A DNA stretch of 64,000 bases from Shimia sp965227725. GTDB lineage: Bacteria; Pseudomonadota; Alphaproteobacteria; Rhodobacterales; Rhodobacteraceae. The notes beneath the pieces are model-generated. The model was given only the letters and a program-made list of their open reading frames with translations. It did no database searches and had not been told where the DNA came from. Each line of letters opens with the position of its first letter. Position 1 is the first letter of the stretch. Location: contig NZ_CBDDGH010000005.1 of NCBI RefSeq assembly GCF_965227725.1, positions 744,001 through 808,000 of the forward strand, read 5' to 3'. A program made the translations under genes and the position numbers. Shown one piece after another: positions 1-8,278 of this stretch.

Positions 1-1557
1 TTCGGGGCAGTGGGTGATGGTGTTGCTGACGACACCGCCCCCACACAGGCCGCGATCAACGCCTGCGCAAACGATGAATATGTCTTGGTGCCTCGTGGCC
101 TGTACAGGCTGACAGCGCCTGTCGCTATGAAATCCCGGGTCAGCATGGAATGTGGGGGGAAGTGGTCAGCAGGGTTCTTTGGCGATTTCAATGGTCCGCT
201 GTTTTACTCCACAACGCAAATGTGGCGCAACGCATTCCGCAACATTCAGTTTCGCAACAATCACGATGGTCCGTTGGTCGCCTGCCTGTCTTACACAGGC
301 TATCAGTCGATGGTGCAGGAGTGCCGATTTGAGTGCCATCACGGGAAAGCCATTGCGCTGAACGGCCAAGGTTATTCAGTCGAAAACAAGATCCGAGACT
401 GCTATTTCTACGGCTGCCGGTATGGGATTTATGCCGTAACAGGCACACATGCCAACACAGATGCATGGGTGATCGACAACTACTTCTATGGCAATGGTCG
501 CCAAGTAAATGCGATCTATTGGGAAACGCCGAGCGGCGGTGTGTTCCGAGGCAATCACCCATACGGCGGCACACTCAATGGTCACTATTTTGAGTTTGTG
601 GCGGGCCTGAATGTTTCGGTTTTGGACAACTACTTCGAGGACGACACAGAGCCACGCATCAAGATCCAGCTTGGCAATCCCAGCTCATACATCATCGGTG
701 GCAACAAATTTTGGCAGGGCGATGGCTCTGGCACCGATGCCAATGGCAATAAGCAATCGTTGATCGAGCTGGAATGCGCTCCGGGTGTTCCGCAGGTCGT
801 TGGGCTTAATGGCAACATCTTTGAAGCCGGTGAGAACAGTGTCGATATTCTGCGCACCAATATCGATGTCGGCAATGAAGCCTTCAAGACCGTCGATATC
901 AATCTTTCAGGCAACGTCTACAACGGCAGCTACAATCTGGGGACAAATACCCAGCGTGTTGTTGAAACTGATTGGCTGGGCCTAGCCAAGGCACACACAG
1001 ATCAGAACCCGCTGATTGGTGTGAGCAGCTCAATCGAGCGCTATACCTTTGATGGGGCGGGCACTGGAACGCCGGGGCTGCCGAACAACACAATCCTTGA
1101 AGGTAAGAGCTTCAAGCTCCGCAACGAAGGGCGCGCGCTTCTCACTTTGTCCACTGCCCGCGTGGTCAAAGGCTCCAAGAAAATCCCACCATTCTCCGAA
1201 TTTCAGATTTCAATGATCGACGGGGAATATTTTGTGCTGGGGGCTCCAACGCCTTTGCCACCCACTGAGCTTTCGGTTGCAGCCGGTAGTGTCGACGTCA
1301 GTCGCAGCTACCATACGCTTGATACTGAGGCAAATGCCGCCACCGATGATCTGTTCTCGATGACCGGTGGCCACGACGGCATGCGCGTTCTGCTTAGGGC
1401 TGCTGACAATGCTCGAACAGTGACGTTGAAAGACGGCGGTGGCAACCTTCGCCTCAACGGTGATTTTGCGCTCGATACAGTGGTTGATGCGATTGAGCTC
1501 ATCTACGACGCCTCACTTTCACTGTGGGTGGAAATTTCCAGAAGCGACAATGCGTAA
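1..1557 (+). CDS. Tail-spike-like pectate-lyase-fold protein, 5' end outside window
   Basis: The reading frame is open from base 1, so the true start lies upstream. The first residues, FGAVGDGVADDTAPTQ, match the entry motif of the pectate lyase 3 / GH28-type beta-helix superfamily that opens many phage tail spikes. The following roughly 300 residues are rich in short N-, G- and aromatic-containing repeats such as NYFYGNG, NYFEDD and GNKFWQG, typical of parallel beta-helix coils. The last 150 residues look like a separate beta-rich C-terminal domain. No signal peptide can be judged because the N terminus is missing. Lysis genes follow immediately, so a phage receptor-binding or polysaccharide-degrading spike is the best reading. 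A secreted polysaccharide lyase is the alternative. The fold call is firm; substrate is unknown. Confidence 0.7.
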   Translation, partial: FGAVGDGVADDTAPTQAAINACANDEYVLVPRGLYRLTAPVAMKSRVSMECGGKWSAGFFGDFNGPLFYSTTQMWRNAFRNIQFRNNHDGPLVACLSYTGYQSMVQECRFECHHGKAIALNGQGYSVENKIRDCYFYGCRYGIYAVTGTHANTDAWVIDNYFYGNGRQVNAIYWETPSGGVFRGNHPYGGTLNGHYFEFVAGLNVSVLDNYFEDDTEPRIKIQLGNPSSYIIGGNKFWQGDGSGTDANGNKQSLIELECAPGVPQVVGLNGNIFEAGENSVDILRTNIDVGNEAFKTVDINLSGNVYNGSYNLGTNTQRVVETDWLGLAKAHTDQNPLIGVSSSIERYTFDGAGTGTPGLPNNTILEGKSFKLRNEGRALLTLSTARVVKGSKKIPPFSEFQISMIDGEYFVLGAPTPLPPTELSVAAGSVDVSRSYHTLDTEANAATDDLFSMTGGHDGMRVLLRAADNARTVTLKDGGGNLRLNGDFALDTVVDAIELIYDASLSLWVEISRSDNA

Positions 1558-1568
1558 AGGGTGGGCAT

Positions 1569-1901
1569 ATGAGCAATAACGATCCAAGCCTCTGGCAGCA
1601 GGTGTTTAGTGAGCGCGGCGCGATCTTGGCATTCTTTGGTGCGCTTGGCGGTGCGGTACGCTCGGCAGCCTTGCGGACCTCGTGGCGTGAGGGCTTGCGG
1701 GTCATTTTTATTGGTTCGGTCACGGCCTTTGGAGTTGGGGTCCTGGCGCCCTATCTCGTTCGCCCATGGGTCGGTGAGCTGCCGGAGCATATGTCCGGGG
1801 CGCTTGGTACGCTTTGCGCGGCCTCCTTCATCGTTGGATTAATTGCTGTCACGATGATCGAGCGCTTCCTTGAGGGAAAAGAACTGGTGGAGGAGGACTG
1901 A
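1569..1901 (+). CDS. Holin-like small membrane protein
   Basis: This 110-residue protein starts at ATG 1569, 11 bases after the tail-spike stop. It has a short polar N terminus, a weak hydrophobic segment near residues 15-30, two strong hydrophobic segments (about residues 45-65 and 78-98), and a charged C terminus ending in EGKELVEED. Size, topology and position directly before an endolysin fit a phage holin, which would form the membrane lesions that let the endolysin reach the wall. I do not recognise a specific holin family, so the role is inferred from topology and neighbours. The stop overlaps the next start by one base. Confidence 0.55.
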   Translation: MSNNDPSLWQQVFSERGAILAFFGALGGAVRSAALRTSWREGLRVIFIGSVTAFGVGVLAPYLVRPWVGELPEHMSGALGTLCAASFIVGLIAVTMIERFLEGKELVEED

Positions 1902-2032
1902 TGTCCAGAAAGCCACTACGTCGAGACAAAGAAACGCCTAGCGCCGACATGTGGCATACGCTGCGTGTGGGCTTTGTGGTTGCGATATTCATTTGGGGAG
2001 GCGTTGGAGCCTTCTCCGCCATCGTTCACTAA
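1901..2032 (+). CDS. Small single-pass membrane protein in lysis cassette
   Basis: A 43-residue reading frame starts at ATG 1901, sharing one base (TGATG) with the preceding stop. AGGAGG lies shortly upstream of the start. The product has a basic N terminus (MSRKPLRRDK) followed by one hydrophobic stretch from about residue 24 to the end, ending AIVH. The tight coupling and good ribosome-binding site support translation. It could be a holin partner, an antiholin or simply a small membrane protein of the lysis cassette. No family was recognised. Confidence 0.5.
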   Translation: MSRKPLRRDKETPSADMWHTLRVGFVVAIFIWGGVGAFSAIVH

Positions 2033-2055
2033 ACCTTCTGACATCGGAGATTGCC

Positions 2056-2613
2056 ATGAAACTGGCCATTGTCGTCGGGCACAACGCCCGCGCCCAAGGA
2101 GCTGTGCGCCGTGATACGGGTGAAACGGAATTCTCTTGGAACAGCCGTCTTTCAGAGATCATCGAAGATCGCGCCGGCCGCTTTCCGGGCATGTTTGTGA
2201 AAACCTTCTTTCGCGAGGATGTGGGCAGCTATCGCCGCGAGCTTCGCGAGGTCTACCGTCAAGTGGATGAGTGGGGGGCAGAGGCATCCTGTGAGCTGCA
2301 CTTCAACAGCCACAGCACCACCAGCGCGACCGGCACAGAAACGCTGACCAGCGGCACGCCGTTGTCACGACAGTTTGCGATGGCCGTGCAGCGTGAAATG
2401 CTTGATGCACTTGGGCTGCGTGATCGTGGCTTGAAGACCGTCTCACGGACGGATCGCGGCGGTAAAAGCCTGTTCGTGGGGCGCGCACCTGCGATCTTGA
2501 TTGAGCCTTTCTTCGGCTCATCACCCAAAGGGCTGGCGGCTACAGATGAGCATGACGAAATGGTGTTTTTGGCTGATGCGATCCTTCGCGGAGCATCCAA
2601 GGTGTTCGTGTGA
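2056..2613 (+). CDS. N-acetylmuramoyl-L-alanine amidase (endolysin)
   Basis: This 185-residue protein matches the Amidase_3 fold, which cleaves the amide bond between N-acetylmuramic acid and L-alanine in peptidoglycan. The zinc ligands are visible: His in IVVGHNARAQ near the N terminus, Glu in GETEFSW about residue 26, and His in ELHFNSHS about residue 80. A catalytic Glu is likely in ILIEPFFGS near residue 155. There is no signal peptide, as expected for an endolysin released through a holin. The start at ATG 2056 was chosen because it begins exactly at the domain (MKLAIVVGHN). The gene overlaps the following Rz-like frame by four bases. Confidence 0.85.
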   Translation: MKLAIVVGHNARAQGAVRRDTGETEFSWNSRLSEIIEDRAGRFPGMFVKTFFREDVGSYRRELREVYRQVDEWGAEASCELHFNSHSTTSATGTETLTSGTPLSRQFAMAVQREMLDALGLRDRGLKTVSRTDRGGKSLFVGRAPAILIEPFFGSSPKGLAATDEHDEMVFLADAILRGASKVFV

Positions 2614-2915
2614 TCAGGGCGATCACTTGGGGCGGGGCTGCTCTGGCGGTTATCGGGCTGATTTGGCTGGTGCGCGATTACGCCACCGACAAAGCCGCCC
2701 TTAAGCTTGAGCGCGCCGCCCGCATCGCCGCAGAGGCAAGTCTTGAGCGTGCGGAAGAGGCCGCTGCGGTCCACCGCGCCCATCTGGCGCGCGCCGCCGA
2801 TCAAGAGCGCGCGTTCCAAGAAATCCGCAATGAGCTTCAACAAATGGAGGGACGCGATGCGCCTTTGTCTGATCTGCTGCGTTCTACTTCTGACCGGCTG
2901 TACCCCGCGCAATGA
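2610..2915 (+). CDS. Rz-like inner-membrane spanin
   Basis: A 101-residue protein starts at GTG 2610, overlapping the endolysin stop (GTGA). It has an N-terminal membrane anchor (about residues 5-22, WGGAALAVIGLIWLV) followed by a long Ala/Glu/Arg-rich region with strong coiled-coil character to about residue 80. This is the layout of an i-spanin, which sits in the inner membrane and reaches through the periplasm to its outer-membrane lipoprotein partner. The partner candidate begins inside this gene in another frame, as in lambda Rz/Rz1. Assignment rests on topology and gene nesting rather than sequence identity. Confidence 0.65.
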   Translation: MIRAITWGGAALAVIGLIWLVRDYATDKAALKLERAARIAAEASLERAEEAAAVHRAHLARAADQERAFQEIRNELQQMEGRDAPLSDLLRSTSDRLYPAQ

Positions 2916-3117
2916 GCCGACGCTCAGGCCTGAGCCGCACAATGTACCGCCTGACCTATTGCAAGCATGCCCCGGCTACCTGGGGCCGCGCCCGCAAGAC
3001 GAAGGGCAGATCTCGGATGCCTTGGTGGCGGAACATGCTGGCCGCCTCTGTGCCAACGGCAAGCTCGCGACGATTGACGAAATTCTAAACGCCTCAACGG
3101 GCAACACAGTGGAGTGA
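2857..3117 (+). CDS. Rz1-like outer-membrane spanin lipoprotein
   Basis: The frame opening at ATG 2857 encodes an 86-residue protein that begins MRLCLICCVLLLTGC, a clear lipoprotein signal with lipobox LTGC. The mature part is Pro-rich at first (TPRNEPTLRPEPHNVPPD), as in Rz1-type o-spanins. It overlaps the last 59 bases of the Rz-like gene in a different frame, and ATGGAGGG upstream serves as ribosome-binding site. A longer in-frame start upstream was not used because it would bury the lipobox. Together with the Rz-like protein it would fuse the inner and outer membranes at lysis. It is longer than lambda Rz1. Confidence 0.65.
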   Translation: MRLCLICCVLLLTGCTPRNEPTLRPEPHNVPPDLLQACPGYLGPRPQDEGQISDALVAEHAGRLCANGKLATIDEILNASTGNTVE

Positions 3118-3120
3118 TCT

Positions 3121-3477
3121 ATGAGCATCCCAACGCGAAATCAGGCTGTGAAGCAGGGAAACACAGGGACGGTGCGCAATGCCAAGGGCATTGTTTGCGG
3201 GGTGCGAGATGCGGCTTTGCTGGGGCTTTCTGGCGTTGATGTCCATTTCTTCGCGTACTGGCAAAATCAGATGCAGCTCAAGTTGTCTCTGTCTGCGTCT
3301 GAGTTGACCGTGGATGCTGCTGCGGGCGTCATCACCATCCCTATTGACGTTGATACCTTCCGAAATGTGACGCCCGGGACGCGTGTGATCTATGAGATCG
3401 AATGGCGCAGAGGTGATGAGCAACGAACCATCTTGCAGGGTGACATCGAAGTTCTGGCGGGTATCAACGATGACTGA
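3121..3477 (+). CDS. Hypothetical phage-associated protein
   Basis: This 118-residue protein starts three bases after the spanin lipoprotein stop. It has no signal peptide or membrane segment. The composition alternates hydrophobic and polar residues (LKLSLSASELTVDAAAGVITIPID), which suggests a beta-sandwich. Its stop overlaps the start of the giant repeat protein by eight bases (ATGACTGA), so the two are probably translationally coupled. It may be a small virion structural protein or a chaperone for the repeat protein. I do not recognise a family. Confidence 0.5.
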   Translation: MSIPTRNQAVKQGNTGTVRNAKGIVCGVRDAALLGLSGVDVHFFAYWQNQMQLKLSLSASELTVDAAAGVITIPIDVDTFRNVTPGTRVIYEIEWRRGDEQRTILQGDIEVLAGINDD

Positions 3478-6400
3478 GATTTTTGTTGAGGAGGCGCTGG
3501 CGGAAGCCGCAGAGGTCACCCTTGATCAATCTGGTGGTGAAGTTGTTTTGGTCACAATCCGTCCTGCGGTGCAGCAAGTGACAGTTGGGAATGTGCTGCT
3601 GCCGAACCCGGCTGATTATGTTGAGCCGGTCAACACGGCTCCTGTCGCTGGAGCCAATGCGGCAACTACCCAAGAGGATCGGTCTGTCGATATCGACCTG
3701 CTGGGCATGTCAAGCGATGCAGACGGCGATCCGCTGACCGTCACCAGTGTGAGCAGCGACTTTGACGATCCATCCACCGCAGACGTTGTCGAGACGGAGC
3801 ACGGCCACCTTTCGCTGACCGGCGGCACAGTCGAATACACCCCGGACGTCAATTTTGGCGGTGTGGACGAATTTGAATTTACGGTCAGCGATGGCGAGGA
3901 CAAGGCGCAAGGATCCGTCACCGTGACCGTCCAGCCGCAGAACGACGCGCCGACTGTTCAGGATGATACAGTCACGACCAATGAAGACACAGCGGTGACC
4001 ATCGATGCGCTGGCCAATGATGTCGACATTGACGGCGACACGCTGACCATTCAATCAGTCACACAGCCCGCGAGCGGCTCGGTGGCCATCGTCGCAAATG
4101 AGCTGGTTTACACGCCCGCCGCCAATGCACATGGCTCCTTTGATTTCACATACACGGCCTCGGACGGGCAGGGTGGGGCATCCACCGCGACTGTCAGCGT
4201 GACCGTCGCGCCGGTGAATGACGCCCCTGTTGCGGCAAATGACAGCCTTGCCACGCCTTATGAGACACCTTTGGTTTTCGCGGCCTCGGCGCTTTTGTCC
4301 AATGACAGTGACCTGGACGGCGACAGCCTGTCTGTGGTCTCTGTGTCAAGCGGAGTAGGGGGCGCGGTTTCTCTTGCCGCTGGCAATGTGACGTTCACCC
4401 CAACTGATGGCTTTTCTGGTGTGGCATCGTTCACCTATGTGCTGTCTGACAGCAATGGCGGCACCGAAACCGGCAGTGTCACCGTGACGGTTGGTGCCAA
4501 TACTCCACCGGTGGCAAATGATGATTCCGCAACCACCAATGAAGACGTGGCCGTCACTCTTTCCCTCATTGACAACGATACGGATCTCGATGGGGACACG
4601 CTCACCATCACCACGCTTGGCGCGGCTTCCCATGGGTCTGTTGCTGACAATGGCGACGGATCTGTTACCTACACGCCGAATGCCAATTTCAATGGGTCGG
4701 ACAGTTTCACCTATCAGATCAGCGACGGGAATGGCGGCACCGATAGCGGTTCGGTCTCAGTCAACATCGCGCCGGTCAATGATGCGCCTATCGCGGTTAA
4801 CGATGCCACCACGACCAATGAAGACACGGCAGTGGTGATCAACCTCTTGGCCAATGACACAGATCTGGACGGTGACAGCCTCACAATCAGCAATATCGGA
4901 CCTGCCAGCAACGGCACGGTTGTCGACAGCGGCAATGGCACGGTGACCTATACGCCGGTGGCCAATTACAACGGCCCTGATGCGTTCACCTACACCCTGT
5001 CTGACGGCAAAGGCGGCACGGACACCGCGTCTGTGTCTATTTTGGTCAACGCGGTGAATGATGATCCGTCTGCCGCAGGTGACAGCGCGAGCACGAATGA
5101 AGATCAAAGCGTGACAGTCGATGTGACCGGCAACGACAGTGACCCTGACGGCGATAGTCTGACGCTTCAGTCCGTCACACAAGGCGGCTTCGGCACTGTG
5201 GCCATTGATGCGGGACAGGTGACTTACACCCCTGATGCAAATGCCAACGGCCAGGATACGTTTACCTATACCGTTGTAGACGGGAACGGTGGGACTAGCA
5301 CCGCAACAGTAACTATCGACGTGATCCCCTATAACGATGCGCCGGTAGCTCTGGCTGACAGCTTCATCACGCCATTTGAAACGCCGGTTAACATTGCCAC
5401 ATCAGATCTTATCGCCAACGACACGGATGTTGAAAACGATGCGCTTTCAGTGGCCGCGGTTGCAAATCCGGTAGGCGGGACGGTTGCGCTTTCTGGAAAC
5501 ACCGTGACCTTTACCCCGGCCACCGGCTTCACAGGTGCAGCTTCGTTTGAATACACCGTGGCTGATGGCTTTGGCGGGACTGATGTCGGGACAGTATCTG
5601 TGGCGGTCGGGGCCAATGCCCCACCGGTTGCCGTGAATGACACCGCCAGCACCGCAGAAGATACAGCAGTGTCTATCGCCGTGCTCTCCAACGATAGCGA
5701 TCTGGATGGAGATACGCTCTCAATCACGTCGATTGGATCTGCGTCTGACGGGACCGTGACAGATAACGGAAACGGCACCGTCACCTATACGCCTGGACTA
5801 AATTTCAATGGCCAAGACACCTTCACATACTCGCTCGCCGATGGGAATGGCGGGACAGCTACGGCGACGGTCACAATCAACGTCAGCGCTGTGAATGACG
5901 CACCGGTGGCTGCCAATGATGGCCTCACCACAGCCGAAGATACGCCGGTCAGCATCGATCTGCTGATCAATGACAGCGACTTGGATGGTGACACCGTGTC
6001 TGTGGCGTCCATTGGCGATGCAAGCAACGGCGCGGTGGTCGACAACGGCGACGGGACCGCCACCTATACCCCAGCAGCAAACTTCAATGGGGCTGACAGC
6101 TTCAGTTATACCATCGCGGACGGCAACGGCGGCAGTGACACGGCGACTGTGAGCATCACTGTAACGCCAGTCAACGACGCACCGGTGGCAGTGAATGACG
6201 CTGTGACAACGAATGAAGACACCGCAGTCACAATCAACCTTATCAGCAACGACACCGATGCGGAGAATGACACGCTCACTGTCACGGCTGTGGGTGCTGC
6301 TTCAAATGGCACAGTGGTCAACAATGGCAATGGCACGGTCACGTATACGCCAAACGCCAACTACAACGGCGCGGACAGCTTCGCCTATACCGTCTCCGAT

Positions 6401-7297
6401 GGTAACGGAGGCACAGACACCGGAACCGTGAATATCACCGTTTCTGCGGTCAATGACGCTCCTGTTGGCGCCGATGACGCCGGCACGGTGGAGCAGGACA
6501 ACAGCATCACAATTGATGTTCTGGCCAACGACAGCGATCCTGAGAACAACGTTCTGAGCATCGACCTGTCCATCTCCTCTCCAAGCAATGGCGCGGTGGC
6601 GATCTCCAATGGCCGGATCGTCTACACTCCGAATGCTGGGTTTGTCGGGCAGGATGAGTTTGATTACATCGTCACCGATGGCAGCGCGCAAAGCGTGGCC
6701 CGGGTTACGGTCACTGTCACGGCTATCCCGACGCAAGGCGGCTCTGCTATCGGATTTGATCCGTCTCTCTACGCGAGTGGTGTGGCCTATACCGAGAACA
6801 ACACAGTGGCCACCAACACGGACGGCTCATTGCACTATCCCCGCGTTGATACGGTCAGCAGCAATCCCAAGAACTATGCGGAGGTCAGAAACACCGGCCC
6901 AAGCACAGTGTTCTTCGCTGGCCTCGGCACCACCTCATCGCCGGAGAACGGTGGCGGCAATGGCACGCAAAAATCCGGCTGGGTGGATAAAAACCTGCGG
7001 TTCTCTGGCGGCGGTTCAATCAGCATGGCAGCACAGGTGCGCGTTGGAGACACCATTCAAATCGCATGGGATAGCGCGGCGGCGTTGCTGTGGATGCGCA
7101 AGAACGGATCCGGTGATTGGAACAACACCCCAGGGGCTGACCCGGCAACCGGCGTCGGTGGTGTTGATATCTCTGGCATGAACACGGCGCAGCTTGTCCC
7201 TATGGTCAGCCTCCACTCTGCGGACGAGATGACACTGGCCATTGCCTCCGGTGATTGGGCTCATGCAGCGCCCACGGGCTTCACAGAGGTGAGCTAA
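3470..7297 (+). CDS. Giant cadherin-like repeat protein with SPRY-like C-terminal domain
   Basis: The start at ATG 3470, coupled to the upstream stop, gives 1,275 residues. After a 50-residue leader without a signal peptide come 11 tandem cadherin-like/tandem-95 repeats of about 93 residues, each opening with a NDAPVA-type motif followed by EDTAV, NDSDLDGD and NGTVTYTPNANFNG-type motifs. The acidic DxDGD loops suggest calcium binding. The last roughly 190 residues include VGDTIQIAWDSAAALLWMRK, which resembles the SPRY/ConA-like domain found at the tips of some phage fibres. Most proteins with these repeats are secreted adhesins with RTX signals; none is seen here. The position between lysis genes and an attachment site favours a virion-associated fibre. 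An adhesin cargo gene is the alternative. Confidence 0.7.
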   Translation: MTEIFVEEALAEAAEVTLDQSGGEVVLVTIRPAVQQVTVGNVLLPNPADYVEPVNTAPVAGANAATTQEDRSVDIDLLGMSSDADGDPLTVTSVSSDFDDPSTADVVETEHGHLSLTGGTVEYTPDVNFGGVDEFEFTVSDGEDKAQGSVTVTVQPQNDAPTVQDDTVTTNEDTAVTIDALANDVDIDGDTLTIQSVTQPASGSVAIVANELVYTPAANAHGSFDFTYTASDGQGGASTATVSVTVAPVNDAPVAANDSLATPYETPLVFAASALLSNDSDLDGDSLSVVSVSSGVGGAVSLAAGNVTFTPTDGFSGVASFTYVLSDSNGGTETGSVTVTVGANTPPVANDDSATTNEDVAVTLSLIDNDTDLDGDTLTITTLGAASHGSVADNGDGSVTYTPNANFNGSDSFTYQISDGNGGTDSGSVSVNIAPVNDAPIAVNDATTTNEDTAVVINLLANDTDLDGDSLTISNIGPASNGTVVDSGNGTVTYTPVANYNGPDAFTYTLSDGKGGTDTASVSILVNAVNDDPSAAGDSASTNEDQSVTVDVTGNDSDPDGDSLTLQSVTQGGFGTVAIDAGQVTYTPDANANGQDTFTYTVVDGNGGTSTATVTIDVIPYNDAPVALADSFITPFETPVNIATSDLIANDTDVENDALSVAAVANPVGGTVALSGNTVTFTPATGFTGAASFEYTVADGFGGTDVGTVSVAVGANAPPVAVNDTASTAEDTAVSIAVLSNDSDLDGDTLSITSIGSASDGTVTDNGNGTVTYTPGLNFNGQDTFTYSLADGNGGTATATVTINVSAVNDAPVAANDGLTTAEDTPVSIDLLINDSDLDGDTVSVASIGDASNGAVVDNGDGTATYTPAANFNGADSFSYTIADGNGGSDTATVSITVTPVNDAPVAVNDAVTTNEDTAVTINLISNDTDAENDTLTVTAVGAASNGTVVNNGNGTVTYTPNANYNGADSFAYTVSDGNGGTDTGTVNITVSAVNDAPVGADDAGTVEQDNSITIDVLANDSDPENNVLSIDLSISSPSNGAVAISNGRIVYTPNAGFVGQDEFDYIVTDGSAQSVARVTVTVTAIPTQGGSAIGFDPSLYASGVAYTENNTVATNTDGSLHYPRVDTVSSNPKNYAEVRNTGPSTVFFAGLGTTSSPENGGGNGTQKSGWVDKNLRFSGGGSISMAAQVRVGDTIQIAWDSAAALLWMRKNGSGDWNNTPGADPATGVGGVDISGMNTAQLVPMVSLHSADEMTLAIASGDWAHAAPTGFTEVS
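3941..6172 (+). repeat. Tandem duplication of a four-domain block (2 x 1,116 bp) inside the repeat protein
   Basis: Repeat boundaries at NDAPV-type motifs fall at about 3941, 4217, 4497, 4778, 5057, 5333, 5612, 5893, 6173 and 6452. Domains 2-5 and 6-9 correspond one to one: domains 3 and 7 both carry the variant opening TPxETP and end in VGANxPPVA, while 2 and 6 both carry the variant SVAI/TVAI strand. Each block is exactly 1,116 bp (372 codons). The DNA copies have diverged at many sites, so the duplication is old. Confidence 0.75.
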
Positions 7298-7301
7298 GTC
7301 C

Positions 7302-7595
7302 ATGCAGCTGCTTGATGGCGACAGGTCAGCCATTCTCCAAATCCAGTATGATTTTGGGATGTCTCGCGGCCCAGCGGTTGCGTTCTGGCTTTTGCGCGAG
7401 CGGGCAGGGAAGCCCGTGGATCACGTGCAGATCGATGACGCGATCGATGCCTTCAACGGCGCGACGCGGGAGCGGGATATCCGCAACGTGATCAAGCATG
7501 TGCGGGCGGCTCTGCGCAAAGTCGAGGGCGGCCCCACCATCAAGACGCTCTACGGCGGCGGGTACGTGCTTGAGCTGCCCGACGAAGAGACCTGA
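7302..7595 (+). CDS. Stand-alone OmpR/PhoB-type winged-helix protein
   Basis: This 97-residue protein begins four bases after the repeat-protein stop. Its C-terminal half (RNVIKHVRAALRKVEGGPTI, then KTLYGGGYVLEL) fits the Trans_reg_C winged helix of OmpR/PhoB response regulators: recognition helix followed by the wing hairpin with the Gly-Gly-Gly-Tyr turn. There is no receiver domain, so it cannot be phosphorylated in the usual way. It may regulate prophage or host genes. The fold assignment is moderately firm; targets are unknown. Confidence 0.6.
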   Translation: MQLLDGDRSAILQIQYDFGMSRGPAVAFWLLRERAGKPVDHVQIDDAIDAFNGATRERDIRNVIKHVRAALRKVEGGPTIKTLYGGGYVLELPDEET

Positions 7596-7619
7596 TCTCA
7601 CAGCAGAAAGGAACTTCCC

Positions 7620-7922
7620 ATGAAACGGATGATCATTGCCGCTCTGGCGGCCCTGTTGGCGTGCCCTGTCGCAGCTCAGACCGCGCGAAACTGCGCCACC
7701 CGTGACAAGGTGGTGGAGCGACTTGCGGAGAAGTATGGCGAGTCCCGTCAGGCCCTTGGGCTTGGTGCGCAGGGAGCCATGGTGGAAATCTTCGCCTCTG
7801 AGGAAACAGGCAGTTGGACCATTACCATGACCATGCCAAACGGGGCGACATGTTTGATGGCCACCGGTCAGGCGTTTGAGCGGCTTTCTGAGGCGCTACC
7901 GGAGCAGGGCGACGACACCTGA
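7620..7922 (+). CDS. Small exported protein of unknown function
   Basis: The 100-residue product has a clear Sec signal peptide (MKRMIIAALAALLACPVAAQ, cleavage after VAA or VAAQ). The mature part has two cysteines (NCATRDKV and GATCLMATG) that could form a disulfide. It contains a predicted beta hairpin around GSWTITMTMPNGATC. AAAGGAA precedes the ATG. Proteins of this look are common beside Rhodobacteraceae prophages and gene-transfer loci in my recollection, but I assign no function. Confidence 0.6.
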   Translation: MKRMIIAALAALLACPVAAQTARNCATRDKVVERLAEKYGESRQALGLGAQGAMVEIFASEETGSWTITMTMPNGATCLMATGQAFERLSEALPEQGDDT

Positions 7923-7926
7923 CGCT

Positions 7927-8190
7927 CTATTTGGTCACCAGCCTCATGCTGTATGGCCTACGCCCGCATTGGGAGCAGATCATTCGCCACATGATGTCTC
8001 TCATGGTGGCCTTGGGGCCTAAAAGCTCCAATAGCTGATCGCGCGAAAAGCCCCGACTATGAGTGCAGAGATAGTCCTCACAGCAGACCCATATAGACTG
8101 TGTGTCGCTCAGCTCCGATACAGGGCTGTCTATGACCTCGTATCGGCCAAGGCGGTCGCGGGGCGGGGGGTTTGAGCGGAAAGACGGCAT
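7927..8190 (-). CDS. Small Cys-motif protein, putative zinc ribbon
   Basis: This is the only minus-strand gene in the accessory region and it converges on the exported protein. I chose the ATG at 8190 (87 residues); an upstream TTG at 8226 would add 12 residues. The C terminus carries MICSQCGRRP, a CxxC knuckle, and the middle has WVCCEDYLC, so together they could form a zinc site. The stretch LLELLGPKATMRDIMWRMIC resembles small zinc-ribbon proteins seen in alphaproteobacterial phage regions. Function is unknown. Confidence 0.5.
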   Translation of the reverse strand: MPSFRSNPPPRDRLGRYEVIDSPVSELSDTQSIWVCCEDYLCTHSRGFSRDQLLELLGPKATMRDIMWRMICSQCGRRPYSMRLVTK

Positions 8191-8278
8191 GAGGCCGGTT
8201 TTAACCTTTCGCGTTTCGTTCCGCAAACGTTCCGCGATGGTTTTAAAAGTAAGTGATTGTTTTCAAAGGTGTGCGTGA

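Noticed and set aside
3392..3469. Upstream in-frame start for the giant repeat protein
   Set aside because: The extra 26 residues overlap the preceding gene in another frame and look unconserved; ATG 3470 is coupled to the upstream stop.
3941..6450. Possible CRISPR-like or satellite repeat array
   Set aside because: The roughly 280-bp periodicity is in frame throughout and encodes protein domains; there are no short identical repeats with unique spacers.
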